From positions 1-5,613 of the forward strand of contig JADFQR010000100.1 in assembly GCA_022561735.1 (NCBI GenBank): a DNA stretch of 5,613 nt, written 5' to 3'. Position 1 is the stretch's first letter. The number at the start of each line of letters is the position of its first letter. The DNA is from Chloroflexota bacterium. GTDB taxonomy: Bacteria > Chloroflexota > Dehalococcoidia > UBA1151. Made by a program: the position numbers and the translations under genes. Under the pieces are notes generated by a model that had not been told where the DNA came from, did not search any database, and saw nothing but the letters and a program-made list of their open reading frames with translations. Shown piece after piece: positions 1 to 5,592 of the stretch.

Positions 1-56
1 CCATGTCCGGACACGCCAGGCTTCTCCCCCGATACGAACAGCAGCGTCCGCCCCAT
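1..56 (-). CDS. Possible 5' fragment of a gene running off the left edge
   Basis: Reading leftward from an ATG at 56-54, a frame stays open to the window edge and begins MGRTLLFVSGEKPGVSGH. The small basic N-terminus followed by a hydrophobic strand (LLFV) and a Gly-rich turn would suit the start of a Rossmann-like or glycosyltransferase-type protein, but 18 residues are too few to assign a family. The same frame has a stop at 95-93, so no longer upstream version exists. A purine-rich GGGAGG (57-62) touches the ATG with no spacing, which is too close for a normal ribosome binding site and counts against this start. It would be codirectional with the aro operon. This could easily be chance. 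Confidence 0.2.
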   Translation of the reverse strand, partial: MGRTLLFVSGEKPGVSGH

Positions 57-251
57 CCTCCCTACCGCGGGGAGAGCGTTGTGGGAGGGTTGTCATGCGG
101 CCCTTCGAGAGGCTCCGGGCGCTATCCAGGGTCCCCTGCCCGTCACTTTTCGCGTCCTCTCAGCCAACAACGAACGTCGAATTAGACCGGGCTGTGTCCG
201 AGGCCACGCAAACGGTGCTGTCGGTTCCGCCAGAGCAGGGGACCGCATCAA
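57..251. other. Left intergenic region, no recognised gene
   Basis: This gap follows the last gene of the minus-strand operon. I see no tRNA, no T-tract terminator and no convincing promoter. It contains a 10-bp inverted pair, GGTCCCCTGC at 130-139 and GCAGGGGACC at 235-244, with 95 bases between the arms. Short plus-strand open frames cross it (3-185 and 79-363). Their Arg/Pro/Ser-rich translations and lack of a ribosome binding site make them look like non-coding readings of GC-rich DNA. Confidence 0.4.
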
Positions 252-533
252 TCACATGAAACTGGCGTCGTCGTTTTCCGTGCGCGTGCGCAACCTGCCG
301 CCGAGTCGTCGCCCGATCTTGTACGGGAAAAGGGCGAACCCGAAAATCTTGCGCCCCAGGTAACCGAACACCTCGGTGAACTCGCGCGACATCGACCCCG
401 CAGGCGGCAGGACCATGCCCTGGCCTCCGGCAAACGTCACGACACGGGTGGTATCCGTTTCCGTATCGCGCGGACCGGCTTTTCGCGCCGTGTCCCGGAT
501 GTACTCGCGGTCATCGGTGGGTCTCATCGACAT
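252..533 (-). CDS. Hypothetical 93-residue protein at the end of the aro operon
   Basis: I do not recognise this protein. The start ATG (533-531) is well supported: GAAGGGG at 541-547 lies seven bases upstream, and a second ATG two codons later is worse placed. Residues 1-30 are polar and charged, with an acidic/Thr stretch near 22-29. Residues 31-47 are a Gly/Pro-containing hydrophobic stretch (VVTFAGGQGMVLPPAG). Residues 50-83 alternate aromatic and basic residues (FGYLGRKIFGFALFPYKIGRR), suggesting an amphipathic, possibly membrane- or nucleic-acid-touching helix. There is no signal peptide, clear transmembrane segment or Cys motif. It begins 35 bases after the aroB stop on the same strand with no terminator between, so it is probably cotranscribed with aroC-aroK-aroB. 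That placement alone does not show a role in aromatic synthesis. Confidence 0.6.
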   Translation of the reverse strand: MSMRPTDDREYIRDTARKAGPRDTETDTTRVVTFAGGQGMVLPPAGSMSREFTEVFGYLGRKIFGFALFPYKIGRRLGGRLRTRTENDDASFM

Positions 534-540
534 ATCGGAA

Positions 541-547
541 CCCCTTC
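541..547 (-). promoter_or_regulatory. Ribosome binding site of the 93-residue gene
   Basis: On the minus strand this reads GAAGGGG and lies seven bases before the ATG at 533-531. It selects the first of two nearby ATGs and is the best evidence that the short downstream frame is translated. Confidence 0.55.
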
Positions 548-568
548 GGGCAGCCTGTGTTCAGGTGG

Positions 569-1678
569 TTAGCTTACCAGCGATTCAATCGCGGCGCGAA
601 CCACCTCGTCCGGCACGTCTCGTCGCGTCGTCGCCTGGCCCGGCCCCTCCAGCACCACCCAGCGGATTGCGCCGCCGACGGATTTCTTATCAGACTTCGT
701 CGCCTCAAAGATCACATCTGCGTCCATGCCGGGCGCGGAAATGGGCAGGTTGTACCGCTCCAGGAGCGCCTGTTGCCGGTCGATCAACTCGTCGTCGATC
801 AACCCGAGGTCCCGGCTGATACGCGCCGCGCCCATCATGCCGATGCTCACGGCCTCGCCATGCAGGAACTGCCCGTACTCGCTCACCGACTCCAGGGCGT
901 GTCCGATGGTGTGGCCGTAGTTCAGTAGAACGCGCGTATCGCCGGTCTCAAACTCGTCGACCGACACCACCTTCGCCTTGATCGCCACGCTACGGCGGAT
1001 CACATCGACAGCAAGATCATCGCTGACATCGATCAGCCGATCAGCCTCCGTCTCGAAAGTCGATAGAAGGCCGGCGTCCATGATCAACCCGTGCTTGATC
1101 GCCTCCGCCCAGCCGGCGGCCATCTCTCGCTGCGGCAGGGTGTCCAGTGTGTCGATGTCAGCCAGCACGAGCCGGGGCTGGTGAAAAGCGCCGACCAGGT
1201 TCTTGCCCTCCGGCAGGTTCACCGCTACCTTGCCGCCCAGGGATGCGTCCACCATCGCTGCAAGCGTGGTCGGCACCTGGATGAACGGCACTCCCCGCCG
1301 GTACGTCGCCGCAGCAAACCCCACAGCGTCTCCCATCACCCCTCCCCCGAGCGCCAGCACCACGTCCTGCCGCTCAGCGCGCAGGCGGGCCAGCCACGCG
1401 TATATGTCACGGATCTTGTCCAGGTTCTTGGTCGTCTCCCCGGACTGCAGGACAAGGACGTGCGTCTCAAACCCGGCGCGCTCCATCGATTCCTGGACCG
1501 GGCGAACAGACGTCGGGAACACCACCTGGTCCGCCACGAGGAACGCCTTGCCCTGAAGGCCTGCGTCGCGCGCCTCCTCACCGAGGTGCTCGATAAGGCC
1601 GCGACCGACCACGGCCCGGTAGTCCCCCTGGGATGTGTGGACCACCGCGGCGAGGGCTGATTCCGGAACACCGGTCAC
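569..1678 (-). CDS. aroB: 3-dehydroquinate synthase (AroB)
   Basis: AroB converts DAHP to 3-dehydroquinate, the second step of the shikimate pathway, in the cytosol using NAD and a divalent metal. The 369-residue length is normal for the family. Visible motifs in order are: SGETTKN (79-85) near the nucleotide site; GGGVMGD (111-117), the dinucleotide-binding glycine loop; PTTLAAMVDASLGGK (136-150) with K150; the PEGKN stretch ending in K159 and N160; AEAIKHG (191-197) with metal ligand E192 and K195; NYGHTIGHALES (253-264) with metal ligand H256; LHGEAVSIGM (272-281) with metal ligand H273; and the late SDKK (329-332) before GAIRWVVLE. All key residues appear intact. The start is GTG (1678-1676), chosen because GGAGG lies seven bases upstream and the frame opens exactly at the aroK stop (TAGTG, one shared base), which implies translational coupling. 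Confidence 0.97.
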   Translation of the reverse strand: MTGVPESALAAVVHTSQGDYRAVVGRGLIEHLGEEARDAGLQGKAFLVADQVVFPTSVRPVQESMERAGFETHVLVLQSGETTKNLDKIRDIYAWLARLRAERQDVVLALGGGVMGDAVGFAAATYRRGVPFIQVPTTLAAMVDASLGGKVAVNLPEGKNLVGAFHQPRLVLADIDTLDTLPQREMAAGWAEAIKHGLIMDAGLLSTFETEADRLIDVSDDLAVDVIRRSVAIKAKVVSVDEFETGDTRVLLNYGHTIGHALESVSEYGQFLHGEAVSIGMMGAARISRDLGLIDDELIDRQQALLERYNLPISAPGMDADVIFEATKSDKKSVGGAIRWVVLEGPGQATTRRDVPDEVVRAAIESLVS

Positions 1679-2349
1679 TATCTGTCCTCCGATTCCTTGA
1701 TATTCGATCCCCTTAGATTGCCGGCCGCGCCCCTTATCAAGTTCACGATCTCTGATGCCACGTCCGGCGGCTCCCGGCCTTCCGTATTGATGGTCACATC
1801 CGCCGCAGCCGCGTAAGCGTCTTCCCGCTCCGCCAGCAACTGCCGGATTCGCTCGATGCTCGTCTCCTCTATCTCAGCGCCTGACAGCATCGGCCTCACG
1901 GCGGCGCGGCGTCCTGACCGGCGGTCCCCTCTCCGGCTGTGCGACCCCCTGCCGCCGTCCAGGCGCGCATGAATGGATTCGGGTGACGCTACGAGCCGGA
2001 TGGTGAGTCCTGTCCGGGCCATCACGTCACGATTTCGGGCGTCCATCGGCACACCGCCCCCGGTGGATATCACACGCTGCCCGGAGGTCTCCGCGGCTTC
2101 ACGCAAAACCTCGCGCTCGATTCGCCGGAACTCCTCCTCCCCATCCTCCGCAAATATCTCGGCGATCTGTTTTCGCGTCCGCCTGACTATCAGCCGATCC
2201 ATATCTACAAAAAGCGCGCCGAGCTCCCGCGCCGCAAGCCGGCCGCTATGAGACTTTCCGGTGGCCGAGAATCCGATCAGGAAAACTTTCTGGTTCGACA
2301 GATCATGCTGCCCCGCGGTCTCACTCGCCTGCCCTTCCGACGCCAACAT
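1678..2349 (-). CDS. aroK: Shikimate kinase (AroK) with an enlarged Arg-rich lid
   Basis: This enzyme phosphorylates shikimate to shikimate 3-phosphate with ATP, step 5 of the pathway. Using the ATG at 2349-2347 it has 223 residues, longer than the usual 165-190. Visible elements are: Walker A GFSATGKS (26-33); FVDMD (47-51), whose Asp binds shikimate; FRRIE (74-78), whose R75 matches the conserved shikimate-binding Arg; STGGGV (95-100); the RPML motif (152-155) of the ATP lid; and R175 in the RxxxY helix. The lid between R129 and R152 holds nine Arg with Gly/Ser. The equivalent gap is about seven residues in M. tuberculosis AroK as I recall it, so roughly 16 are extra here. The frame also opens further upstream to 2445, but that 32-residue extension lies wholly inside aroC, so I prefer the ATG one base after the aroC stop (TGA A ATG). 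No strong ribosome binding site precedes either start, which fits reinitiation. Confidence 0.93.
   Translation of the reverse strand: MLASEGQASETAGQHDLSNQKVFLIGFSATGKSHSGRLAARELGALFVDMDRLIVRRTRKQIAEIFAEDGEEEFRRIEREVLREAAETSGQRVISTGGGVPMDARNRDVMARTGLTIRLVASPESIHARLDGGRGSHSRRGDRRSGRRAAVRPMLSGAEIEETSIERIRQLLAEREDAYAAAADVTINTEGREPPDVASEIVNLIRGAAGNLRGSNIKESEDR
1686..1690 (-). promoter_or_regulatory. Ribosome binding site fixing the GTG start of aroB
   Basis: GGAGG on the minus strand, inside the last codons of aroK, lies seven bases before the GTG at 1678-1676. It settles the non-ATG start of aroB and the one-base overlap with the aroK stop. Confidence 0.8.
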
Positions 2350-2350
2350 T

Positions 2351-3607
2351 TCAGTCAGCCCGGCGGGCCGGCTCTCCGGCCCTTTCCCCCGATTGTCCCG
2401 GGGCCGATCCAGGCTCGCTACGGAACCGGGCGGACGGCTGGCCAAACTCCTGGTGGCTCGCTACGTAACCGGCCAGGTTGCGGCGTGTTTCGCTGATGTG
2501 GTCACCGCCAAACTTCTCCAGCACTGCATGGGCCAGTACCTGCGCCATCATCGCCTCACCGATCACACACGCGGGCGGCACCTGGCAGATGTCGCTGCGA
2601 TGGTACGGCGCCTCGATCACCTCGCCGGTGTTGATGTCCACCGACGGCAGCGGATCGGTCATGGTGGCTATGGGCTTGATCGCGACGTACAGCACGATGG
2701 GGTTGCCGTTCGACATCCCTCCTTCGATACCGCCCGCCTCGTTGGTCGTCTGGCGGAAGCGTCGCGGGTCATCGGGCGCCGGCACGACTACGTCATGCAC
2801 CTCGCGTCCCGGACGTTCAGTGTTGGCAAATCCGTGCCCTATCTCGACGCCTTTGACGGCGTTGATGCTCATCATCGCCTGCGCCAGCCTGCCGTCCAGC
2901 TTCCGGTCCCACTGAATGTGGCTGCCCAGTCCCACCGGGACGCCCTCTGCGACCACCTGGAATATGCCGCCTATGGTCGTCCGGTCCGCCTTCGACGCGT
3001 CGATTGCGGCCCGAAAAGCGTCCGCCGCCGCCGGGTCGTCCGTCCGGACGTCACACTCCTCGACAACGTCCCAGTCCACCTCGGACGCCGGTGCGCCGGA
3101 CGCCCTGACCGAGCCGATGCTCACGACCCGGCTGTGGATCTCGATCCCGAGTTCGTCAAGCAAGGACCGCGCCACCGCGCCCGCCGCAACGCGAGCGGCG
3201 GTCTCCCGGGCCGAGGCCCGTTCAAGCACGTTCCGCATGTCGTGCGCCATGTACTTCAGCGCGCCCGGGAAATCGGCGTGACCCGGCACCACCCGGGTGT
3301 TCTCTTTACGGTCCACCTCCGGACCTACCGGGCCGACGTCCATCGCACCCTGCCAGTTGGCAAAGTCCTTGTTCTCGATAGTCATCGCGACCGGCGATCC
3401 CAGCGTCATACCGTGCCGCACTCCGCCGCGGATGAGGGCGTAGTCGGTCTCGATCTTCATCCTGCCGCCACGGCCGTAACCGCGCTGGCGTCTCGCCAGT
3501 TGCGCGGCGATGTACTCCTCGGTGAGCGACACGCCGGCCGGCACGCCCTCAACGATGATGGTCAGGCCGGGGCCATGCGACTCACCGGCGGTCAGAAATC
3601 GGAACAT
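2351..3607 (-). CDS. aroC: Chorismate synthase (AroC)
   Basis: AroC makes chorismate from 5-enolpyruvylshikimate 3-phosphate by trans elimination of phosphate. It needs reduced FMN and is the last common step to Phe, Tyr, Trp and folate precursors. At 418 residues it is somewhat longer than usual (about 350-390). Family signatures are all present: AGESHG (7-12) with the catalytic His; RQRGYGRGGRMKIETD (40-55); GHAD (109-112) with the second catalytic His; RASARETAARV (130-140); TTNEAGGIEGGMSNG (287-301); and HRSDICQVP (336-344) with R337 and D339. The conserved core ends near EKFGGD (364-369). The remainder, and especially residues from about 392, is a Pro/Arg/Gly/Ser-rich tail of unknown use. 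The ATG at 3607-3605 follows AGGTGA (3611-3616). It appears to be the first gene of the operon, with aroK starting one base after its stop. Confidence 0.97.
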   Translation of the reverse strand: MFRFLTAGESHGPGLTIIVEGVPAGVSLTEEYIAAQLARRQRGYGRGGRMKIETDYALIRGGVRHGMTLGSPVAMTIENKDFANWQGAMDVGPVGPEVDRKENTRVVPGHADFPGALKYMAHDMRNVLERASARETAARVAAGAVARSLLDELGIEIHSRVVSIGSVRASGAPASEVDWDVVEECDVRTDDPAAADAFRAAIDASKADRTTIGGIFQVVAEGVPVGLGSHIQWDRKLDGRLAQAMMSINAVKGVEIGHGFANTERPGREVHDVVVPAPDDPRRFRQTTNEAGGIEGGMSNGNPIVLYVAIKPIATMTDPLPSVDINTGEVIEAPYHRSDICQVPPACVIGEAMMAQVLAHAVLEKFGGDHISETRRNLAGYVASHQEFGQPSARFRSEPGSAPGQSGERAGEPARRAD

Positions 3608-3872
3608 TGCTCACCTGGAACACCCGGGATGACCGGGAGGTTACGTAAATATCTCAACAGTCCCCTCTCCCGCGCAACCCGGCGACCGGTGGGCGCTGCC
3701 GGTGCGAGAAGTAGAAACCCACCCTCTGCGGCATCGGTGATGATCGCCGGGGTCAGCGTTTCAGGGTTGCGTACGCCCCCGGCACATAACAAGAACGCCA
3801 GTCACCGGCAACGCCGATTCATTCTACGCAGGCGCGGAACGCCAGTGCGTCACACCGCATCCGGCCGGTGCG
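3608..3872. other. Divergent intergenic region between aroC and the 115-residue gene
   Basis: This gap should hold the aro operon promoter (leftward) and possibly one for the plus-strand gene. AGGTGA at 3611-3616 (minus) is the aroC ribosome binding site. The most AT-rich stretch is 3641-3656 and includes the palindrome TTACGTAA (3641-3648). It is a plausible place for a promoter -10 or an operator, but I cannot fit a good -35/-10 pair with normal spacing. A 10-bp direct repeat, GAACGCCAGT, occurs at 3793-3802 and 3837-3846, 44 bases apart. I see no T-box, leader peptide rich in aromatic codons, or tRNA. Confidence 0.4.
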
Positions 3873-4220
3873 ATGGGATTCACCATGTACATCTGGAACG
3901 CTGAGGGTCTGAGGGTGGCCTGCGATCCGGCTGACCTGACGGTGGTTGTGGGCGATGGCCAGCCTGTAACGCATTCCGTTCCGCTGCTGGCGAACGAGCG
4001 TTACATGACGATCACCAATGACGGTCTTGAGATTATCAAGATGGTCATTAACGGATCCGTGGTTCAGTACTCGGTCAACGGGCAGGGCGGCGCCTCCATG
4101 CCGTTGTATGGCCAGGCCGATTACGACATCGGCGAGTACCTGGTCCTGGGAGACAACACGATCGAGATCACGGCGCACGGGCCCGGTGACGGCAGTGCAA
4201 GGATCACGATCCACGACTAA
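3873..4220 (+). CDS. Hypothetical 115-residue protein, predicted all-beta
   Basis: I do not recognise a named family. The amino acid mix (many Val, Ile, Thr, Gly, Asn, Asp) and GC-rich third codon positions look like a genuine gene, unlike the His/Arg-rich antisense reading at 3819-4214. The sequence alternates short hydrophobic strands and turns: DLTVVVGDGQ (21-30), YMTITNDG (44-51), IKMVINGSVVQYSVNG (55-70), and EYLVLGDNTIEITAHG (88-103) ending in ARITIHD (109-115). The pattern of an NG turn followed by a late 'L-x-x-GDNTIEI' strand recalls beta-sandwich or jelly-roll modules, which is an inference. No signal peptide, lipobox or membrane segment is visible, so it is probably cytosolic. The start is uncertain: ATG 3873 has no ribosome binding site, while ATG 3885 has a weak GGGA six bases upstream. 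Confidence 0.7.
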   Translation: MGFTMYIWNAEGLRVACDPADLTVVVGDGQPVTHSVPLLANERYMTITNDGLEIIKMVINGSVVQYSVNGQGGASMPLYGQADYDIGEYLVLGDNTIEITAHGPGDGSARITIHD

Positions 4221-4255
4221 ACAACGGCGCCATAAGGGCGCATAGCAAAGGCTTC

Positions 4256-4297
4256 AGCCGGGACCCACGTTCGATCAATCGGGCATGGGTCCCGGCT
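4256..4297 (+). terminator. 12-bp perfect inverted repeat after the 115-residue gene
   Basis: AGCCGGGACCCA (4256-4267) pairs exactly with TGGGTCCCGGCT (4286-4297) across an 18-base loop. It lies 35 bases past the plus-strand stop codon, the usual place for a transcription terminator, and is very GC-rich. No T-run follows on the plus strand (TCGTGAAC), so it is not a classic intrinsic terminator. It could instead stabilise the mRNA 3' end or be a protein-binding site. A smaller 5-bp hairpin (4227-4231 with 4237-4241) precedes it. Confidence 0.45.
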
Positions 4298-4358
4298 TCG
4301 TGAACGAGCGGGCTGATACTGAACGGGATTTCCCCCGGGATCTCCCCGAGCCATTCAA

Positions 4359-4374
4359 CGCCGGGCGCCCGGCG
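4359..4374. repeat. 16-bp perfect palindrome
   Basis: CGCCGGGCGCCCGGCG is identical to its reverse complement, with 8-bp half-sites and no spacer. It lies 86 bases upstream of the receiver-like gene and could be an operator for a dimeric regulator. As pure G/C sequence in GC-rich DNA it has a raised chance of arising without function. No confident promoter can be fitted around it. Confidence 0.45.
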
Positions 4375-4447
4375 CGGTCCCGCATGACAGGAGACAAGAT
4401 TAGATTACTCAGGTGTAGCAGCCATCGCTGTGGATGCAGCGCCTGAT

Positions 4448-4453
4448 GGGGAG
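4448..4453 (+). promoter_or_regulatory. Ribosome binding site deciding the receiver start
   Basis: GGGGAG lies seven bases before ATG 4461. An in-frame TTG immediately precedes that ATG (4458-4460), but the spacing and codon preference favour the ATG. Confidence 0.7.
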
Positions 4454-4460
4454 CTGATTG

Positions 4461-4829
4461 ATGGGTTCTGACAAAGAGACGGTTGTCCTGGTTGGGCAAA
4501 ACCTGTTCTTCCTGGGCAGAGTTGAGGCCCTGGCTGAACCACTCGGTTACAATGTCCAGTGGGCTACTACGGAATCAGCCTTCTGGGAATTCTACGCAAG
4601 TCGTCGACCCGCCTTGGTCCTGGTCGACCTAGAGGGAAACGAATCGATATGGAGCAATGTCTTAGGAAATATCGATCACGTGGAGGCTGGAGGAGTTAAA
4701 CTATTAGCATTCGGCCCTCACGAAAACGTCGCTATGTTGGAACGAGCCAGGAATCTAGGTTGCGACCTTGTGCTGAACAAGGGGGAGTTCAATCGAGATC
4801 TGCCTAAAATTATCGAGAGTTTAGAGTAG
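4461..4829 (+). CDS. Stand-alone degenerate receiver (CheY-like) protein
   Basis: This 122-residue protein has the length and strand-helix rhythm of a single response-regulator receiver domain with no output domain. Strand 1 is TVVLVGQN (7-14), where typical receivers carry an acidic pair; here G12-Q13-N14 replaces it. Strand 3 is LVLVDLEG (52-59), with D56 at the phosphoacceptor position. Strand 4 is KLLAFGPHE (80-88), where the usual Thr/Ser is absent (F84/G85). Strand 5 is DLVLNKGEF (102-110), with K107 at the conserved Lys position. With the Mg-binding acids missing, normal phosphorylation is doubtful, so it may act as a fixed protein-interaction module. No histidine kinase lies nearby in the window. 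Hand-counted GC over 4501-4800 is 156/300 (52%), against 124/180 (69%) in three aroC lines, with TTA, CTA and ATA codons present, so transfer or different selection is possible. Confidence 0.8.
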   Translation: MGSDKETVVLVGQNLFFLGRVEALAEPLGYNVQWATTESAFWEFYASRRPALVLVDLEGNESIWSNVLGNIDHVEAGGVKLLAFGPHENVAMLERARNLGCDLVLNKGEFNRDLPKIIESLE

Positions 4830-4841
4830 ACTCACTAAGAT

Positions 4842-4876
4842 CGGCCGTGTCTTCAAGTGCAGCCGGGGGCCGTTTT
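4842..4876 (+). terminator. Weak candidate terminator between convergent genes
   Basis: CGGCC (4842-4846) can pair with GGCCG (4868-4872), followed directly by TTTT. It sits 13 bases after the receiver stop in the 55-base gap where two genes converge, where termination is expected. The stem is only 5 bp with a 21-base loop, so structural support is poor. Confidence 0.25.
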
Positions 4877-4884
4877 GGGGGTGC

Positions 4885-5586
4885 CTAGGGACTCGCCGAC
4901 GCGCCCTGTTCCAGACGTATTCCTCCGGCCACGGCCTCGTAGACGGCCTGGCCGATCAGGTGGCCCACCAAGGTAGATGTTCCGGCGTACCGGGAAAATG
5001 GGCCACGCCCGGTGGAGGCCACCACTATCGTGTCCATGGAGGTCCCGGTGGCCGGTGACCCTGCTTCGGTCTTTACCCCGGCCTCGAACAAGGCCAGGGT
5101 CTTGGCCTCGGTGGCGAGAGTGGCCGCTCTGACCGCCGCCGTTGACGCCAGCCGGGCATCAATCAGGATCACTTGGTTGATGGTCCCTGCCTCGGCTCCT
5201 CCGGTATAAACCACGTGGTGGCGGCCTGGAGCGGAAAGATAGGTCAAGCCCACGGTTGCCAGCGCAGCCACTTTTGTCTCCCCTTCGGCATAGGTCGCCG
5301 CCTGGAGCCGTTCGTGGTCCAAGCCGGTGATCAGTCCCACAACCGGACCGTCGATCCCCAGGGCCTTGGCTCGGTCCCGTACGAAGGCCCTGGGTCTTTT
5401 AAGGGCGTAGTCCCGTTGCTCTGGATCGGCCGGTACTCGCACGCTGAGAATGTGGTTAGTCTCATCGAGGTCGCCCCCCACTACAGAAGAGCTAAGCACC
5501 TGAAGGGGCACCTCCGACGCCACCCAGAAGGTCTCGCTATCCACCCTGAGTGAAACGCCTTCAATGCCAGTGTTTACGTCCCGCAT
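4885..5586 (-). CDS. cbiZ: Adenosylcobinamide amidohydrolase (CbiZ family)
   Basis: CbiZ-family enzymes cleave the amide bond that holds aminopropanol on adenosylcobinamide. This releases adenosylcobyric acid, which re-enters cobalamin synthesis, so imported incomplete or foreign corrinoids can be remodelled. The 233-residue protein carries the family's landmarks: VLSSSVVGG (30-38) followed by N44; VGLITGL (83-89); the Gly-rich GTINQVILID (134-143); TEAKTLALFEAG (159-170); PATGTSMDTIVVAS (178-191), matching the conserved GTxxD region; and YAGTSTLVGHLIGQAVYEAV (200-219). No signal peptide is visible, so it should be cytosolic. The ATG at 5586-5584 follows an unusually complete Shine-Dalgarno sequence. 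It converges on the receiver gene with a 55-base gap. Any corrinoid transporter or synthesis partner would lie beyond the right edge. Family assignment is firm; substrate is inferred. Confidence 0.9.
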   Translation of the reverse strand: MRDVNTGIEGVSLRVDSETFWVASEVPLQVLSSSVVGGDLDETNHILSVRVPADPEQRDYALKRPRAFVRDRAKALGIDGPVVGLITGLDHERLQAATYAEGETKVAALATVGLTYLSAPGRHHVVYTGGAEAGTINQVILIDARLASTAAVRAATLATEAKTLALFEAGVKTEAGSPATGTSMDTIVVASTGRGPFSRYAGTSTLVGHLIGQAVYEAVAGGIRLEQGASASP

Positions 5587-5592
5587 TCGAGC

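Noticed and set aside
3..363. Two overlapping plus-strand frames (60 and 94 residues) at the left end
   Set aside because: They have Arg/Pro/Ser-rich low-information translations, no ribosome binding sites, and one runs antisense into the 93-residue minus-strand gene.
2350..2445. Longer aroK start giving a 255-residue protein
   Set aside because: The extra 32 residues lie entirely within aroC, have low-complexity composition, and add nothing to the kinase fold. The ATG one base after the aroC stop is the simpler start.
3592..3792. 66-residue minus-strand frame ending inside the start of aroC, considered as a leader peptide
   Set aside because: It has no run of Phe, Tyr or Trp codons, no attenuator-like paired hairpins and no T-tract, and it overlaps the aroC start by 16 bases. 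It is probably chance.
2261..3904. 547-residue open frame on the plus strand opposite aroC
   Set aside because: It lies antisense to an unmistakable chorismate synthase. Its translation is rich in His, Arg and Pro without motifs, typical of the antisense frame of a GC-rich gene.
3819..4214. 131-residue open frame on the minus strand
   Set aside because: It is antisense to the 3873-4220 gene, His/Arg-rich, and has no ribosome binding site or recognisable motif. The plus-strand frame has the more protein-like composition.
4275..4499. 74-residue minus-strand frame across the gap before the receiver gene
   Set aside because: It covers the inverted repeat, the palindrome and the receiver's 5' end, with a basic, motif-free translation and no ribosome binding site.
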